Positions 7,856-16,215 of a stretch of 64,000 nucleotides of DNA are shown one piece after another. The position numbers were made by a program, and so were the translations under genes. The notes beneath the pieces were generated by a model. It worked only from the letters and a program-made list of their open reading frames with translations, was not told where the DNA came from and ran no database searches. The stretch is from positions 1 through 64,000 of the forward strand of contig NZ_JABGCG010000014.1 in NCBI RefSeq assembly GCF_019799925.1. The letters run 5' to 3'. The stretch comes from Blastococcus sp. CPCC 205250. Lineage in GTDB: Bacteria > Actinomycetota > Actinomycetes > Mycobacteriales > Geodermatophilaceae. Within the stretch, counting starts at the first letter, position 1; the number at the start of each line of letters is the position of its first letter.

Positions 7856-9049
7856 ATGACCAGTGCCCGGACCGTCGTGGACGACATCACGGTCGCCGAT
7901 CTGGAGCGGGACCCGTACCCGCTGTACGCCCGGCTGCGAGCGGAGGCCCCGGTCGCCTACGTGCCGGCCGTCGACCTCTGGCTGGTGACCCGGTGGCGCG
8001 ACGTCCGGTCGGTGGGGGCCGACCCGGCGACCTTCAGCGCCGCGATGGACGACTCGCCCCTGGACCCGACCTTCGGCGGCACCAGCATCCTCACCACAGA
8101 CGGGCCCGTGCACCGGGACATCCGCCGGAGCCTGGACGCCAAGTACACGCCCCGGGCGGTGCGCGGCTACATCGCCGGCCTGGTCGAGCCGATCGTCGCC
8201 GAACGGCTCGCGGCGCTGGCCGGCCGCGGGTCGGCCGACCTCCTCGCCGAGTACTTCGAGCCCATCTCGGTCCTCGCGCTGGGGGAGGTGCTCGGTCTCG
8301 GCCACCTCGACGCCGAGACGCTGCGCCGGTGGTTCCACGGGCTGCACCAGGGGGCCGTGAACTTCGAGCGCGACCCGGCGCGGCAGCGGGTGAGCGACGC
8401 GGTCGCCCGCGAGATCGACGAGACGCTCGCGCCGGTGTTCGACCGGCTGGACTCCGTCGAGGAGGACAGCACGCTGGCCCACATGCTCTTCTCGGGCGTC
8501 GAGGGCGGCGGGCGCCGGGACCCCGCCGCCGTCCTGCCCACCCTCAAGGTCATCCTGCTGGGCGGGATGCAGGAGCCCGGGCACGGAGCCGCGTCGACGG
8601 CGTACGCGCTGCTGTCGGACCCCGACGCCCTCGCGCGCGTGCGGGCCGACCCCGACGCGCTGGTCCCCGTGGCGGTGGAGGAGGGGCTGCGCTGGGTCAG
8701 CCCCATCGGCACGCAGACCCGGCAGGTGCGCCAGGAGGTCGAGCTGGGCGGGGTGAGCCTGCCGGTGGGGGCCCGCGTGGGCTCGGTCGTGGCCTCGGCC
8801 AACCGCGACGAGGAGGTGTTCGCCGACCCGGACCGGTTCTCCCTGGACCGGCCGAAGGGCTCGCACGCCGCCTTCGGGTTCGGGCTGCACGCCTGCGTCG
8901 GGCACGCCTTCTCGCGGGCGCAGATCGGCATCGCGCTGCGGCGCCTGCTCGAGGCGTTCCCGGACCTGCGCCTCGACGACTCGGTCCCCACCAGCTTCCG
9001 CGGGTGGGAGTTCCGCGCGCCGGACGCCCTGCACGTACGCCTGGGCTGA
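7856..9049 (+). CDS. Cytochrome P450
   Basis: A 397-residue soluble bacterial P450. The heme-binding loop is FGFGLHACVG with Cys347 as ligand, and EEGLRW carries the ExxR motif. The I-helix reads LLGGMQEPGHGAAST, so the usual acid-Thr pair of oxygen activation is replaced; this Glu-Pro-Gly form occurs in a subset of actinobacterial P450s. The start ATG follows GAGGAGG. It is under a divergent TetR regulator, separate from the MarR-motif genes downstream, but could use the ferredoxin and reductase encoded at 20.3-21.7 kb. Substrate unknown. Confidence 0.93.
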   Translation: MTSARTVVDDITVADLERDPYPLYARLRAEAPVAYVPAVDLWLVTRWRDVRSVGADPATFSAAMDDSPLDPTFGGTSILTTDGPVHRDIRRSLDAKYTPRAVRGYIAGLVEPIVAERLAALAGRGSADLLAEYFEPISVLALGEVLGLGHLDAETLRRWFHGLHQGAVNFERDPARQRVSDAVAREIDETLAPVFDRLDSVEEDSTLAHMLFSGVEGGGRRDPAAVLPTLKVILLGGMQEPGHGAASTAYALLSDPDALARVRADPDALVPVAVEEGLRWVSPIGTQTRQVRQEVELGGVSLPVGARVGSVVASANRDEEVFADPDRFSLDRPKGSHAAFGFGLHACVGHAFSRAQIGIALRRLLEAFPDLRLDDSVPTSFRGWEFRAPDALHVRLG

Positions 9050-9158
9050 CGGCGCGCGGGCCGATGGTGCTCCTGGGGTGACGGCGCCCGGGGACGGCGA
9101 GGTGCGGTGCGGTCGGCCCCTTGACGGCGGGCGCGACGCAGGTCACAGTTGCCGCCGA

Positions 9159-9174
9159 CGTTCGGACCCGTACG
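9159..9174. promoter_or_regulatory. Shared MarR-type box, site 1 (permease promoter)
   Basis: CGTTCGGACCCGTACG matches 14 of 16 bases of the perfect palindrome at 16949-16964. It lies 20 bases upstream of the APC permease start, beside the ribosome binding site. Confidence 0.65.
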
Positions 9175-9193
9175 ACTTTCGGAGGCCGTTGGC

Positions 9194-10726
9194 GTGAGCA
9201 GCGCAGACACCACCCAGGGGGCGACCGCTCCCGCCGAGGGCAGCGGCCTGCGCCGCGGCCGCCTCGGCGTGGTCGGCATCGTCTTCTTCGTCGTCGCAGC
9301 CGCGGCTCCACTGGTCGGGATGACCGGCGCGGTCCCGGTGGCGATCGTGCTGGGCAACGGCGCCGCGGCCCCCGGGGCGTACCTCGTGGTCGGGATCATC
9401 CTGCTGGTGTTCAGCGTCGGCTACGCGGCGATGAGCCACGCGGTCACCAACACCGGCGCGTTCTTCGCCTACGTCGGTCGCGGCCTCGGCATCGGGCCGG
9501 GCGTCGGCAGCGCCTTCACCTCGATGGTCGCCTACCTCGCGGTGCAGCTGGCGGTGTACGGCTTCTTCGGCGCGGTCATGGCCGGCCAGATGGACGCCCG
9601 GCTGGGCATCGACCTGCCCTGGTGGGTCTGGACGCTCATCGCCTGGGCGCTGGTGTACGCCCTGTCGGTCCTGTCGGTCGACGTCGGCGCCAAGTTCCTC
9701 GGCGTCCTGATGGTGCTGGAGATCGGGTCGCTGCTGCTGGTCGCGATCGCCGTCCTCGCCGACGGCGGCCCCGACGGCTGGGACCTCGGCGCCTCCTTCT
9801 CGCCGGGGGAGATCTTCGCCGGCGGCTTCGCCGGCTCGGCCGGGATCGCCCTGGCCTTCGCCTTCGCCTCCTTCATCGGGTTCGAGGCCACCGCCATCTA
9901 CGGCGAGGAGTCCCGGGACCCCAAGCGCACCGTGCCGCGGGCGACCTACCTCGCCGTCGGCACCATCACCGTCCTGTTCGCCCTGACGTCGTTCGGCATC
10001 ATCACCGGGCTGGGCGCCGAGACGGCGGTCGACCGCGCCGCGGAGCTCTCCTCCGTCGACGGCGTGCCGCTGACCGACCCGGCCGCGGTCCTCTTCGGCG
10101 TCGCGGACGAGTTCGTCGGCAGCTGGCTCGGGACGGTGATGAGCTGGCTGGTGCTGTCGAGCCTCTTCGCCGGCCTGCTCGCCTTCCAGAACTCGGCGTC
10201 GCGGTACTTCTTCGCCATGGGCCGGGCCGGGGTCCTGCCGGCCGCGCTGGACCGGACCAACCGCTCCGGTGCGCCGCACGTGGCCTCCGCGCTGACCTCG
10301 CTCATCACCCTGGTCGTCATCGTGTTCTTCGCGGTGACCGACCGGGACCCGGTGCTGAACCTGTTCAACTGGTTCAGCGGTCTCTCGGTGATCGCGATCC
10401 TGCTGGTCGAGGCGCTGGTGTCGATCGCGGTCATCGTCTACTTCCGGCGGACGGGCACCGACCGGCGGGTCTGGCACACGATGGTCGCCCCGGCGCTGGC
10501 CGTCGTCGGCATCCTGATCGGCCTCTACCTGCTGATCTCCCGGTTCGGGCTGCTGGCCGGCACGGTCGCCGAGGGCTCCGACCCGACCACCGAGGCCTTT
10601 GCCCTCGACGCCACCGGGTGGACCCTGGTCGCGATCCCGTTCGTGGCGCTCGTCGTCGGGACGGTCGTGGGCCTGACCCGGCGGTCCCGGGAGAACGCCG
10701 ACGCCGTCCGGGACCTGGTCTCCTGA
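9194..10726 (+). CDS. APC-superfamily amino acid/amine permease
   Basis: A 510-residue polytopic membrane protein with about 12 hydrophobic segments. The first helix region GIVFFVVAAAAPLVGMTGAVP and the conserved helix-6 stretch ASFIGFEATAIYGEESRDPKRTVPRA are typical of APC amino acid/polyamine transporters. The start is GTG at 9194 with GGAGG 8 bases before; the longer frame would include the regulatory box. It is followed after 31 bases by the glutamine-amidotransferase-like gene and is preceded by a shared MarR-type box, so it is probably the uptake route of the amine or amino acid degraded by this cluster. Confidence 0.92.
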   Translation: MSSADTTQGATAPAEGSGLRRGRLGVVGIVFFVVAAAAPLVGMTGAVPVAIVLGNGAAAPGAYLVVGIILLVFSVGYAAMSHAVTNTGAFFAYVGRGLGIGPGVGSAFTSMVAYLAVQLAVYGFFGAVMAGQMDARLGIDLPWWVWTLIAWALVYALSVLSVDVGAKFLGVLMVLEIGSLLLVAIAVLADGGPDGWDLGASFSPGEIFAGGFAGSAGIALAFAFASFIGFEATAIYGEESRDPKRTVPRATYLAVGTITVLFALTSFGIITGLGAETAVDRAAELSSVDGVPLTDPAAVLFGVADEFVGSWLGTVMSWLVLSSLFAGLLAFQNSASRYFFAMGRAGVLPAALDRTNRSGAPHVASALTSLITLVVIVFFAVTDRDPVLNLFNWFSGLSVIAILLVEALVSIAVIVYFRRTGTDRRVWHTMVAPALAVVGILIGLYLLISRFGLLAGTVAEGSDPTTEAFALDATGWTLVAIPFVALVVGTVVGLTRRSRENADAVRDLVS

Positions 10727-10757
10727 GCCCGGCGCGAGGGAGGGGAGCGGCAGGCCG

Positions 10758-11474
10758 ATGAGGGTCCTCTTCGTGCAGCAGGACCACGTCAGCCCGCCGG
10801 GGCCGCTCGGCGAGGGGTTCGCCGAGCGGGGCTACGACGTCGAGGAGTTCCTCGTCGTCCCCCCCGAGCGGTTCGCGCAGCCGGGGATCGACGTGACCTT
10901 CCCCGACCCGGCGGCCTTCGACGCGATCGTGCCGATGGGGGCTCCCTGGTCGGTCTACGACACGGCCAGGATCGACCCGTGGATCTCCGCCGAGCTGGAG
11001 TTCCTGCGGCGGGCCGACGAGGCCGGCGTCCCCGTGCTGGGCGTCTGCTTCGGCGGCCAGGCCCTGGCGGCCGCCCACGGCGGGCAGGTCGTCCGGGCCG
11101 CCCGCCCGGAGTTCGGCTGGCTGCGGGTGGACACCGACGACCCCTCGCTGATCGACCCCGGGCCGTGGTTCGAGTGGCACTCCGACCAGTGGCAGCTGCC
11201 GCCGGGCGCGGTGGAGCTGGCCCGCACCGGGTCCGCCTCGCAGGCCTTCGTGCTGCGGCGCAACCTCGGCGTGCAGTTCCACCCGGAGCTCACCGCGGCG
11301 CAGCTGCAGGGGTGGCTGGACAACGGGGGAGCCGGGCAGCTGGTCGCCCAGGGCGTCGACCCCGGGGAGATCCTCGCCGACACGCAGCGCCGGGCCGGGG
11401 ACGCCGCCGGCCGGAGCCGGCAGCTGGTACACCGTTTCCTCGACCGCGTCGCCGTGGCAGCGGCGGCCGGCTGA
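10758..11474 (+). CDS. Class I glutamine amidotransferase-like hydrolase
   Basis: A 238-residue stand-alone GATase1 domain. The nucleophile elbow is GVCFGGQ with Cys97, and the His-Glu pair is in GVQFHPE (His175, Glu177), so the full triad is present. No synthetase domain is attached. Stand-alone proteins of this type cleave gamma-glutamyl amides in some amine pathways (for example the AtdA2/TdnT-like protein of aniline degradation). It lies in an operon with the amine permease and converges on the P450/glutamine-synthetase-like operon, which suits removal or exchange of a gamma-glutamyl group; the exact role is inference. Confidence 0.85.
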   Translation: MRVLFVQQDHVSPPGPLGEGFAERGYDVEEFLVVPPERFAQPGIDVTFPDPAAFDAIVPMGAPWSVYDTARIDPWISAELEFLRRADEAGVPVLGVCFGGQALAAAHGGQVVRAARPEFGWLRVDTDDPSLIDPGPWFEWHSDQWQLPPGAVELARTGSASQAFVLRRNLGVQFHPELTAAQLQGWLDNGGAGQLVAQGVDPGEILADTQRRAGDAAGRSRQLVHRFLDRVAVAAAAG

Positions 11475-11483
11475 ACCGGACGT

Positions 11484-11535
11484 CACGCGCGAGCGGGCCC
11501 CCTCCCCGGCCGGGGAGGGGGCCCGCTCGCGCGTG
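11484..11535. terminator. Bidirectional terminator, 52-base perfect palindrome
   Basis: Two perfect 26-base arms meet without a loop (outer arm CACGCGCGAGCGGGCC, centre CCCCGGCCGGGG). It sits between the convergent amidotransferase and P450 genes and would terminate both. Confidence 0.85.
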
Positions 11536-11545
11536 CCCTGCGGGG

Positions 11546-12805
11546 TCAGCGGGTGGTGACGGTGACCGGCAGCCGCTTGACGCCGTTGACGAAGTTGCTG
11601 CGCAGCCGCTCGGGCCGGCCCCCCAGCACCGCCGTGTCGAGCCGCGCCACGAGCTCCTGCAGGGTGACCCGCAGCTCCAGCTTCGCCAGGAACGACCCCA
11701 GGCAGTAGTGCGGGCCGCCCTTGCCGAAGGTCAGCAGGTCGACGTTCCTGCGCTCCAGGTCCAGCACGTCGGCGTGCGGGATCACCCGCTCGTCGCGGTT
11801 GCCGCTGGGGAACCACACGGCCAGCTTGTCGCCGGCGCGCATCTGCACCCCGGCGACCTCGACGTCGCGGGTCGCGGTGCGCCGCATGTGGTAGACCGGC
11901 GGGCCCCAGCGCAGCAGCTCGTCCAGGGCCGGTCCGTCGAGCAGCTCCGGCCGCTCCTGCAGCGTGGTGAGCGCCTCGGGGTTCTCGATGAGGGTCAGCA
12001 TCGCCAGGCTGATGGCCTGCCGCGTGGTCTCCTGCCCGGCCAGCGCCAGGAGCAGGAAGAAGTTGTCCATGTCCTGCGTCGTGAGCGGGCCGCCGTCGAC
12101 CTCCGCGGTGACCAGCTTGGTCATCAGGTCCTCGCCGGGCTGCACCCGGCGCTGCTCCGCGAGCTCCCGGCCGTACTCGAAGACCTCCAGCGCGGCGGGG
12201 GAACGGAAGGGCAGCAGGCGGTACTGCTCGCTCTCCTCGCTGTGCAGCAGGACGTCGGCGAGCTCCGGGTCGGTGTGCCCGACCAGCCGGTCACCCCAGG
12301 CGGTGAGCTTGACGTGGTCGTCGTCGGGGACGTCGAGCAGCCGGCACAGGACCCGGACCGGGACCTCGCTGGAGACGTTCTCCACGAACTCGAAGGTGCC
12401 CTTCGGCAGGGCGGCGTCCAGGGTGCGCCCCACGATGCCGCGCAGGAAGGTCTCGAAGCTGTTGACCACCCGCGGGGCGAACGACGCGGCCACCGCCTTG
12501 CGCAGCTGGGTCTGCCGCGGCGGGTCGGTGTCGATCATGGAGGTGCGGTGCGCGAGCTGCTCGTCGTCGAGCTCCTCCAGGGCCACGCCCCGGCTGGAGG
12601 TGAACGTCTGCCAGTCGCGGCTGACCGCCACGATGTCCGCGTGCCGGGTGACCGACCAGAACCCGCTGTGCGGGGCCGGTTCCGGCGTCCAGGCCACGGG
12701 GTCGCCGTCGCGCAGGCGGGCGAACAGGTCGTGGGGAGGTCCGTCCACGAACGTGTCGGGATCGGCCAGCGGCGCGGCGAGGTGGACGTCGGGCGTGGCG
12801 GTCAT
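11546..12805 (-). CDS. Cytochrome P450 (third gene of P450-ligase-P450 operon)
   Basis: A 419-residue P450. The I-helix is LALAGQETTRQA with an intact Thr pair, the ExxR motif is in LDELLRWG, and the heme loop is FGKGGPHYCLG with Cys368. It is clearly related to the P450 at 14239-15507 (same RHADIV, EETTRQ-like and FGKGGPH motifs), so the two are paralogues. The start ATG at 12805 follows AAGGAAG. It is the last gene of a three-gene minus-strand operon with the glutamine-synthetase-like ligase. It would need the ferredoxin and reductase encoded downstream at 20.3 kb. Confidence 0.93.
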   Translation of the reverse strand: MTATPDVHLAAPLADPDTFVDGPPHDLFARLRDGDPVAWTPEPAPHSGFWSVTRHADIVAVSRDWQTFTSSRGVALEELDDEQLAHRTSMIDTDPPRQTQLRKAVAASFAPRVVNSFETFLRGIVGRTLDAALPKGTFEFVENVSSEVPVRVLCRLLDVPDDDHVKLTAWGDRLVGHTDPELADVLLHSEESEQYRLLPFRSPAALEVFEYGRELAEQRRVQPGEDLMTKLVTAEVDGGPLTTQDMDNFFLLLALAGQETTRQAISLAMLTLIENPEALTTLQERPELLDGPALDELLRWGPPVYHMRRTATRDVEVAGVQMRAGDKLAVWFPSGNRDERVIPHADVLDLERRNVDLLTFGKGGPHYCLGSFLAKLELRVTLQELVARLDTAVLGGRPERLRSNFVNGVKRLPVTVTTR

Positions 12806-12876
12806 CGCGGTCTTCCTTGTCTGGTGGTGCGGCGTGGGCGGCGCCCGGCCGGTGCGGTCCGGCGGGGGACGGGCGC

Positions 12877-14220
12877 TCAGAGGTGGTAGGCGTACTCGCG
12901 GAACTCCCAGTCGGTGACGTGCCGTTCGAAGCGCTCGACCTCGTTGCGCTTGTAGGCCAGGAACGACGCGACGAACCGCTCGCCGAGCACCTCCTGCAGC
13001 TCGGCGTCGGCCTCCAGGGCGTCGAGGGCGTCGGCGAGCCGCTGGGGCAGCAGCGGTGCCTTCTCCGGGTCGTAGCCGTAGCCCTCGAGCGGGGCCGGGG
13101 CCTCCAGACCGTGCTTGATGCCGAGGTAGGCGGCCGCGCCGATGGCCGCCGTCGCCAGGTACGGGTTGGCGGTGGCGTCGCCGAGGCGGACCTCCATGCG
13201 GCTGGCGCCGCCGCGCTCCGGGGGGATCCGGATCATGGCGCTGCGGTTGTCCAGGCCCCAGTCGATGAGCCAGGGGGCCAGGGTGTCGGGCCCGAAGCGC
13301 TTGTAGGAGTTGATCGTCGGGTTGAGCAGCGCGGCGAGGGCGGGGGCGTGGGCGAGGACGCCGGCGATGGCCGACAGCCCCCGGGCGGAGAGCCCGTGCG
13401 GGCCGTCGGGGTCGCCGAAGACGTTCTCGCCGGCGTGGTCGACCAGCGACATGTGCAGGTGGAAGCCGCTGCCGCCCTCGTCGTTGAAGGGCTTGGCCAT
13501 GAACGTGGCCATGTAGCCCTTGTGCCGCGCGATCTCCTGCACGGCGGACTTGAGCCGGAAGGCGCGGTCGGCGGAGTCGAGCATGTCCGAGTGGTCGAGG
13601 TTGATCTCGAACTGGCCGGGCGAGAACTCGTGGTTGGCGGCGGTGACGCGCAGCCCGGTGTCGCGCAGCTGGCGCAGCATGGCCAGCAACAGCCCGTGCG
13701 GGTCGCCCTTGCGGCCGACGACGTACACGTTGCCGGGGTCGTCGCCGTAGCGCCGCCAGCCGCCCGCGCCGTCCTGCTCGACGACGAAGAACTCCAGCTC
13801 CGGGCCGACGATGCCGGACAGGCCGAGCTCGCCGAGCCGGCCGCAGATCCGGCGCACCAGCTCGCGCGGTGACTCCGCCGCCGGCTCGCCGTCGGGGTCG
13901 TGCGCGTCGCCGAGCGCCCACACCGCGCCCGGCTCCCACGGCATCGGCGCCAGGGTGGCGAGGTCCGGGACGACCTTGATGTCGGGGAGGCCGTCCTCGA
14001 TGCCCCCGGTCACCGGGACGACGTCGCCCTGGGGGCTGGTGTGGTAGACGGCGCGGCAGAAGGCCAGGCCGTGGTGCATCGACGAGGCGAGCTCGTCCAC
14101 CAGCACGTCACGGCCCCGGTCGGTGCCGATGAGGTCGGAGTAGGACACCCGGACCACGTCGACGCCGCGCTCGCGCAGCATGGCGGCGACGGCGGCGGGG
14201 TCGGTCGGGTCCACGTTCAT
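12877..14220 (-). CDS. Glutamine-synthetase-like gamma-glutamyl-amine ligase
   Basis: A 447-residue protein of the GS superfamily. Catalytic-domain landmarks are present: GPELEFF, NHEFSPGQFEINLDH, KPFNDEGGSGFHLHMSL, NPTINSYKRF and MEVRLGDATANPYL. The adenylylation Tyr segment (NLYDLPPE type) of true GlnA is missing and the protein ends WEFREYAYHL, so it is a GlnA3/GlnA4/PuuA-like relative that joins glutamate to an amine with ATP rather than to ammonia. It lies between two P450 genes. Known parallels are the GS-like genes next to the P450s of morpholine/piperidine degradation in mycobacteria and the gamma-glutamylanilide synthases of aniline degradation. The start ATG follows GAGGAG. Confidence 0.9.
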   Translation of the reverse strand: MNVDPTDPAAVAAMLRERGVDVVRVSYSDLIGTDRGRDVLVDELASSMHHGLAFCRAVYHTSPQGDVVPVTGGIEDGLPDIKVVPDLATLAPMPWEPGAVWALGDAHDPDGEPAAESPRELVRRICGRLGELGLSGIVGPELEFFVVEQDGAGGWRRYGDDPGNVYVVGRKGDPHGLLLAMLRQLRDTGLRVTAANHEFSPGQFEINLDHSDMLDSADRAFRLKSAVQEIARHKGYMATFMAKPFNDEGGSGFHLHMSLVDHAGENVFGDPDGPHGLSARGLSAIAGVLAHAPALAALLNPTINSYKRFGPDTLAPWLIDWGLDNRSAMIRIPPERGGASRMEVRLGDATANPYLATAAIGAAAYLGIKHGLEAPAPLEGYGYDPEKAPLLPQRLADALDALEADAELQEVLGERFVASFLAYKRNEVERFERHVTDWEFREYAYHL

Positions 14221-14238
14221 GCGGGGATCTCCTCGGGT

Positions 14239-15507
14239 TCAGCGGGAGGGGACGGACGACGGGACGGCGACCGGGAAGGCCTTGATGCCGTTGATGAAGT
14301 TCGACCGCACCCGGGTGACGGGCCCGGTCGCGGCGAGCGGGGGACGCAGGCGGGGGACGAGCTCCTCGAACATGACCCGCAGCTCCAGCCGCGCCAGCTG
14401 GTTGCCGAGGCAGAAGTGCGGGCCGCCCTTGCCGAAGGTCAGGTGGTCCACCCTGCGCCGGGTGACGTCGAAGCGGTAGGGGTCGTCGAACACCGCCGCG
14501 TCGCGGTTGGCGGAGGCGAACCAGACGACGACCTTCTCGCCGGCCCGGATGGTCTTCCCGTACAGCTCGACGTCCCGGGTCGCGGTCCGGCGGAAGTGGT
14601 ACACCGGCGAGGCCCAGCGGAGGAACTCCTCCACCGCGCCGGGGATCAGCTCGGGCCGCTCCTGGAGCAGGGCGAGCTGGTCGGGGTGCTCCAGCAGCGC
14701 CGCCATCGAGTGGCTGATCGCGTGCCGGGTGGTCTCGTTGCCGGCGACCACCAGGAGCAGGAAGTAGTTGCGGAAGTCCCGCTCCGACAGGGGCTGGCCG
14801 TCCTCGGGCGTCTGGTCGGCCAGGATGCTCACCAGGTCGGTGCCGCCGGCGCCGCGCCGCTGCCGGGCCAGCTCGAAGCCGTACTCGAACACCTCGACGG
14901 CCGCGGGGGAGCGGAAGGGCAGCAGGCGGTACTCCTCGCTCTCCGGGGAGTCGGCGAGCACGTCGGCGTAGTCGGGGTCGCTGTTGCCGACCATCCGGTT
15001 GCCCCACTCGATCAGCTGGGGGGCGTCGGCCTCGGGCACGTCGAGCAGCCGGGCGAGGACGCGGATCGGGAAGTCGGCGCTGATCTCGTGCACGAAGTCG
15101 AACGAGCCCTGGGCGAAGGCGGCGTCCACCGTGGTGCGGGTGAGCCCGCGCAGGAAGGACTCGTAGCCGACCAGCGAGCGGGCGGTGAACTCCCGCTGGG
15201 TGAGCCGGCGCAGCGCCTGGTGCCGGAGCCCGTCGGTCTCGAGCATCGACTTGCGGACCTCGATCTGCTCGTCGTCGAGCTCCTCGAGGTTGGCCCCGCC
15301 GACCTCGGACGAGAACGTCTGCTCGTCGCGGGTGACGCGGACGATGTCGGCGTGCCGGGTCAGCGACCAGAACCCGGAGTTGGGCGCGGGCTCGTCGTTC
15401 CAGTGCAGCGGCTCGTGTTCGCGCAGGACGTCGAAGGCCTCCCAGGCCCGTCCCTGCTCGAAGACGTCCAGGTCGGACAGGTCCACGTCCGCCGGTGTCG
15501 AGGTCAC
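14239..15507 (-). CDS. Cytochrome P450 (first gene of P450-ligase-P450 operon)
   Basis: A 422-residue P450 with I-helix LLVVAGNETTRHA, ExxR in VEEFLRWA and heme loop FGKGGPHFCLG (Cys366). The start chosen is GTG at 15507; a longer GTG start at 15597 would overlap the promoter region and the MarR gene. The stop lies 18 bases before the ligase start, so they are co-transcribed. The gene is divergent from a MarR regulator, and a shared MarR-type box lies in the gap. The intact Thr pair implies a true monooxygenase, perhaps hydroxylating or N-dealkylating the amine; the substrate is not known. Confidence 0.93.
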   Translation of the reverse strand: MTSTPADVDLSDLDVFEQGRAWEAFDVLREHEPLHWNDEPAPNSGFWSLTRHADIVRVTRDEQTFSSEVGGANLEELDDEQIEVRKSMLETDGLRHQALRRLTQREFTARSLVGYESFLRGLTRTTVDAAFAQGSFDFVHEISADFPIRVLARLLDVPEADAPQLIEWGNRMVGNSDPDYADVLADSPESEEYRLLPFRSPAAVEVFEYGFELARQRRGAGGTDLVSILADQTPEDGQPLSERDFRNYFLLLVVAGNETTRHAISHSMAALLEHPDQLALLQERPELIPGAVEEFLRWASPVYHFRRTATRDVELYGKTIRAGEKVVVWFASANRDAAVFDDPYRFDVTRRRVDHLTFGKGGPHFCLGNQLARLELRVMFEELVPRLRPPLAATGPVTRVRSNFINGIKAFPVAVPSSVPSR

Positions 15508-15530
15508 TCCTCCGGGTCTCCCGTCCACTT

Positions 15531-15546
15531 CGTTTGATCCCGAACG
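15531..15546. promoter_or_regulatory. Shared MarR-type box, site 2 (P450 operon/MarR promoter)
   Basis: CGTTTGATCCCGAACG matches 13 of 16 bases of the palindrome at 16949-16964, with both outer CGTT/AACG arms intact. It lies between the divergent P450 operon and marR-like gene, 24 bases upstream of the P450 start. Confidence 0.6.
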
Positions 15547-15587
15547 TTGGGCTCGGACTGTAGGCTGCGTCTCATGCCTGGACAAGG

Positions 15588-16193
15588 GTGGAGGCACCGA
15601 CTCCCTGCCTCCGGCCCCCTGTGGTGAGCCGCTACGCCAAGGCGGTCGACGCCGCCCCCGGGCAGAGCTCCCACACCCTCGCCGCGACCGAGCGGGCCGT
15701 CGCCGAGCGGATCGCCGGGCTCTCCCTCGACATGGAGGCCATGGCGGCGGTCCAGAACATCTACCGCGCCGCCAGCGAGGCCCGGAACCACCTCGAGCGC
15801 ACCGTCCTCTCCCCGCACGGCCTCACCTGGACCGGCTGGGTCGTCCTCTGGGTCGTCTGGATCTGGGGCGACATCGAGACCCGGCACGTGGCGGCGGAGG
15901 CCGGCATCTCCAAGGGGACCCTGACCGGCGTCGCGAAGACCCTCGAGGCCCGCGGCCTGCTGCGCCGGCGCACCCACCCCGACGACGCGCGGCGCGTGCT
16001 GCTCTCGCTCACCCCCGCGGCGCAGGAGCTCATGGAGGAGGTCTTCCCCGAGTTCAACAAGGAGGAGGCCTTCGTCGTCGGCGGCCTCGGGGAGCGCGAG
16101 ACCAAGCTGATGACCGTGGCGCTGCGCAAGGTGGTCGGGCAGGTGCAGAACGCCTCGCGGGAGGACGACGTCGCCGCCGAGCCGGAGGTCTGA
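15588..16193 (+). CDS. MarR-family transcriptional regulator
   Basis: A protein of up to 201 residues with the MarR winged-helix core: recognition helix in AAEAGISKGTLTGVAKTLEARGLL and wing RRRTHPDDARRVLLSLT. The start is uncertain: GTG at 15588 gives the longest form, while the GTG pair at 15621/15624 is also possible; neither has a strong ribosome binding site. It is divergent from the P450-ligase-P450 operon and is the only MarR gene in the block, so it is the best candidate to bind the shared CGTTCGGnCCCGAACG boxes. MarR proteins usually respond to aromatic carboxylates, phenols or CoA esters. Confidence 0.9.
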   Translation: MEAPTPCLRPPVVSRYAKAVDAAPGQSSHTLAATERAVAERIAGLSLDMEAMAAVQNIYRAASEARNHLERTVLSPHGLTWTGWVVLWVVWIWGDIETRHVAAEAGISKGTLTGVAKTLEARGLLRRRTHPDDARRVLLSLTPAAQELMEEVFPEFNKEEAFVVGGLGERETKLMTVALRKVVGQVQNASREDDVAAEPEV

Positions 16194-16215
16194 CCCGCCG
16201 GACCGCCGGCCGGGC

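Noticed and set aside
15508..15597. Extended N-terminus of the first P450 of the ligase operon
   Set aside because: It would read through the MarR-type box and overlap the regulator start; the added residues are not P450-like.
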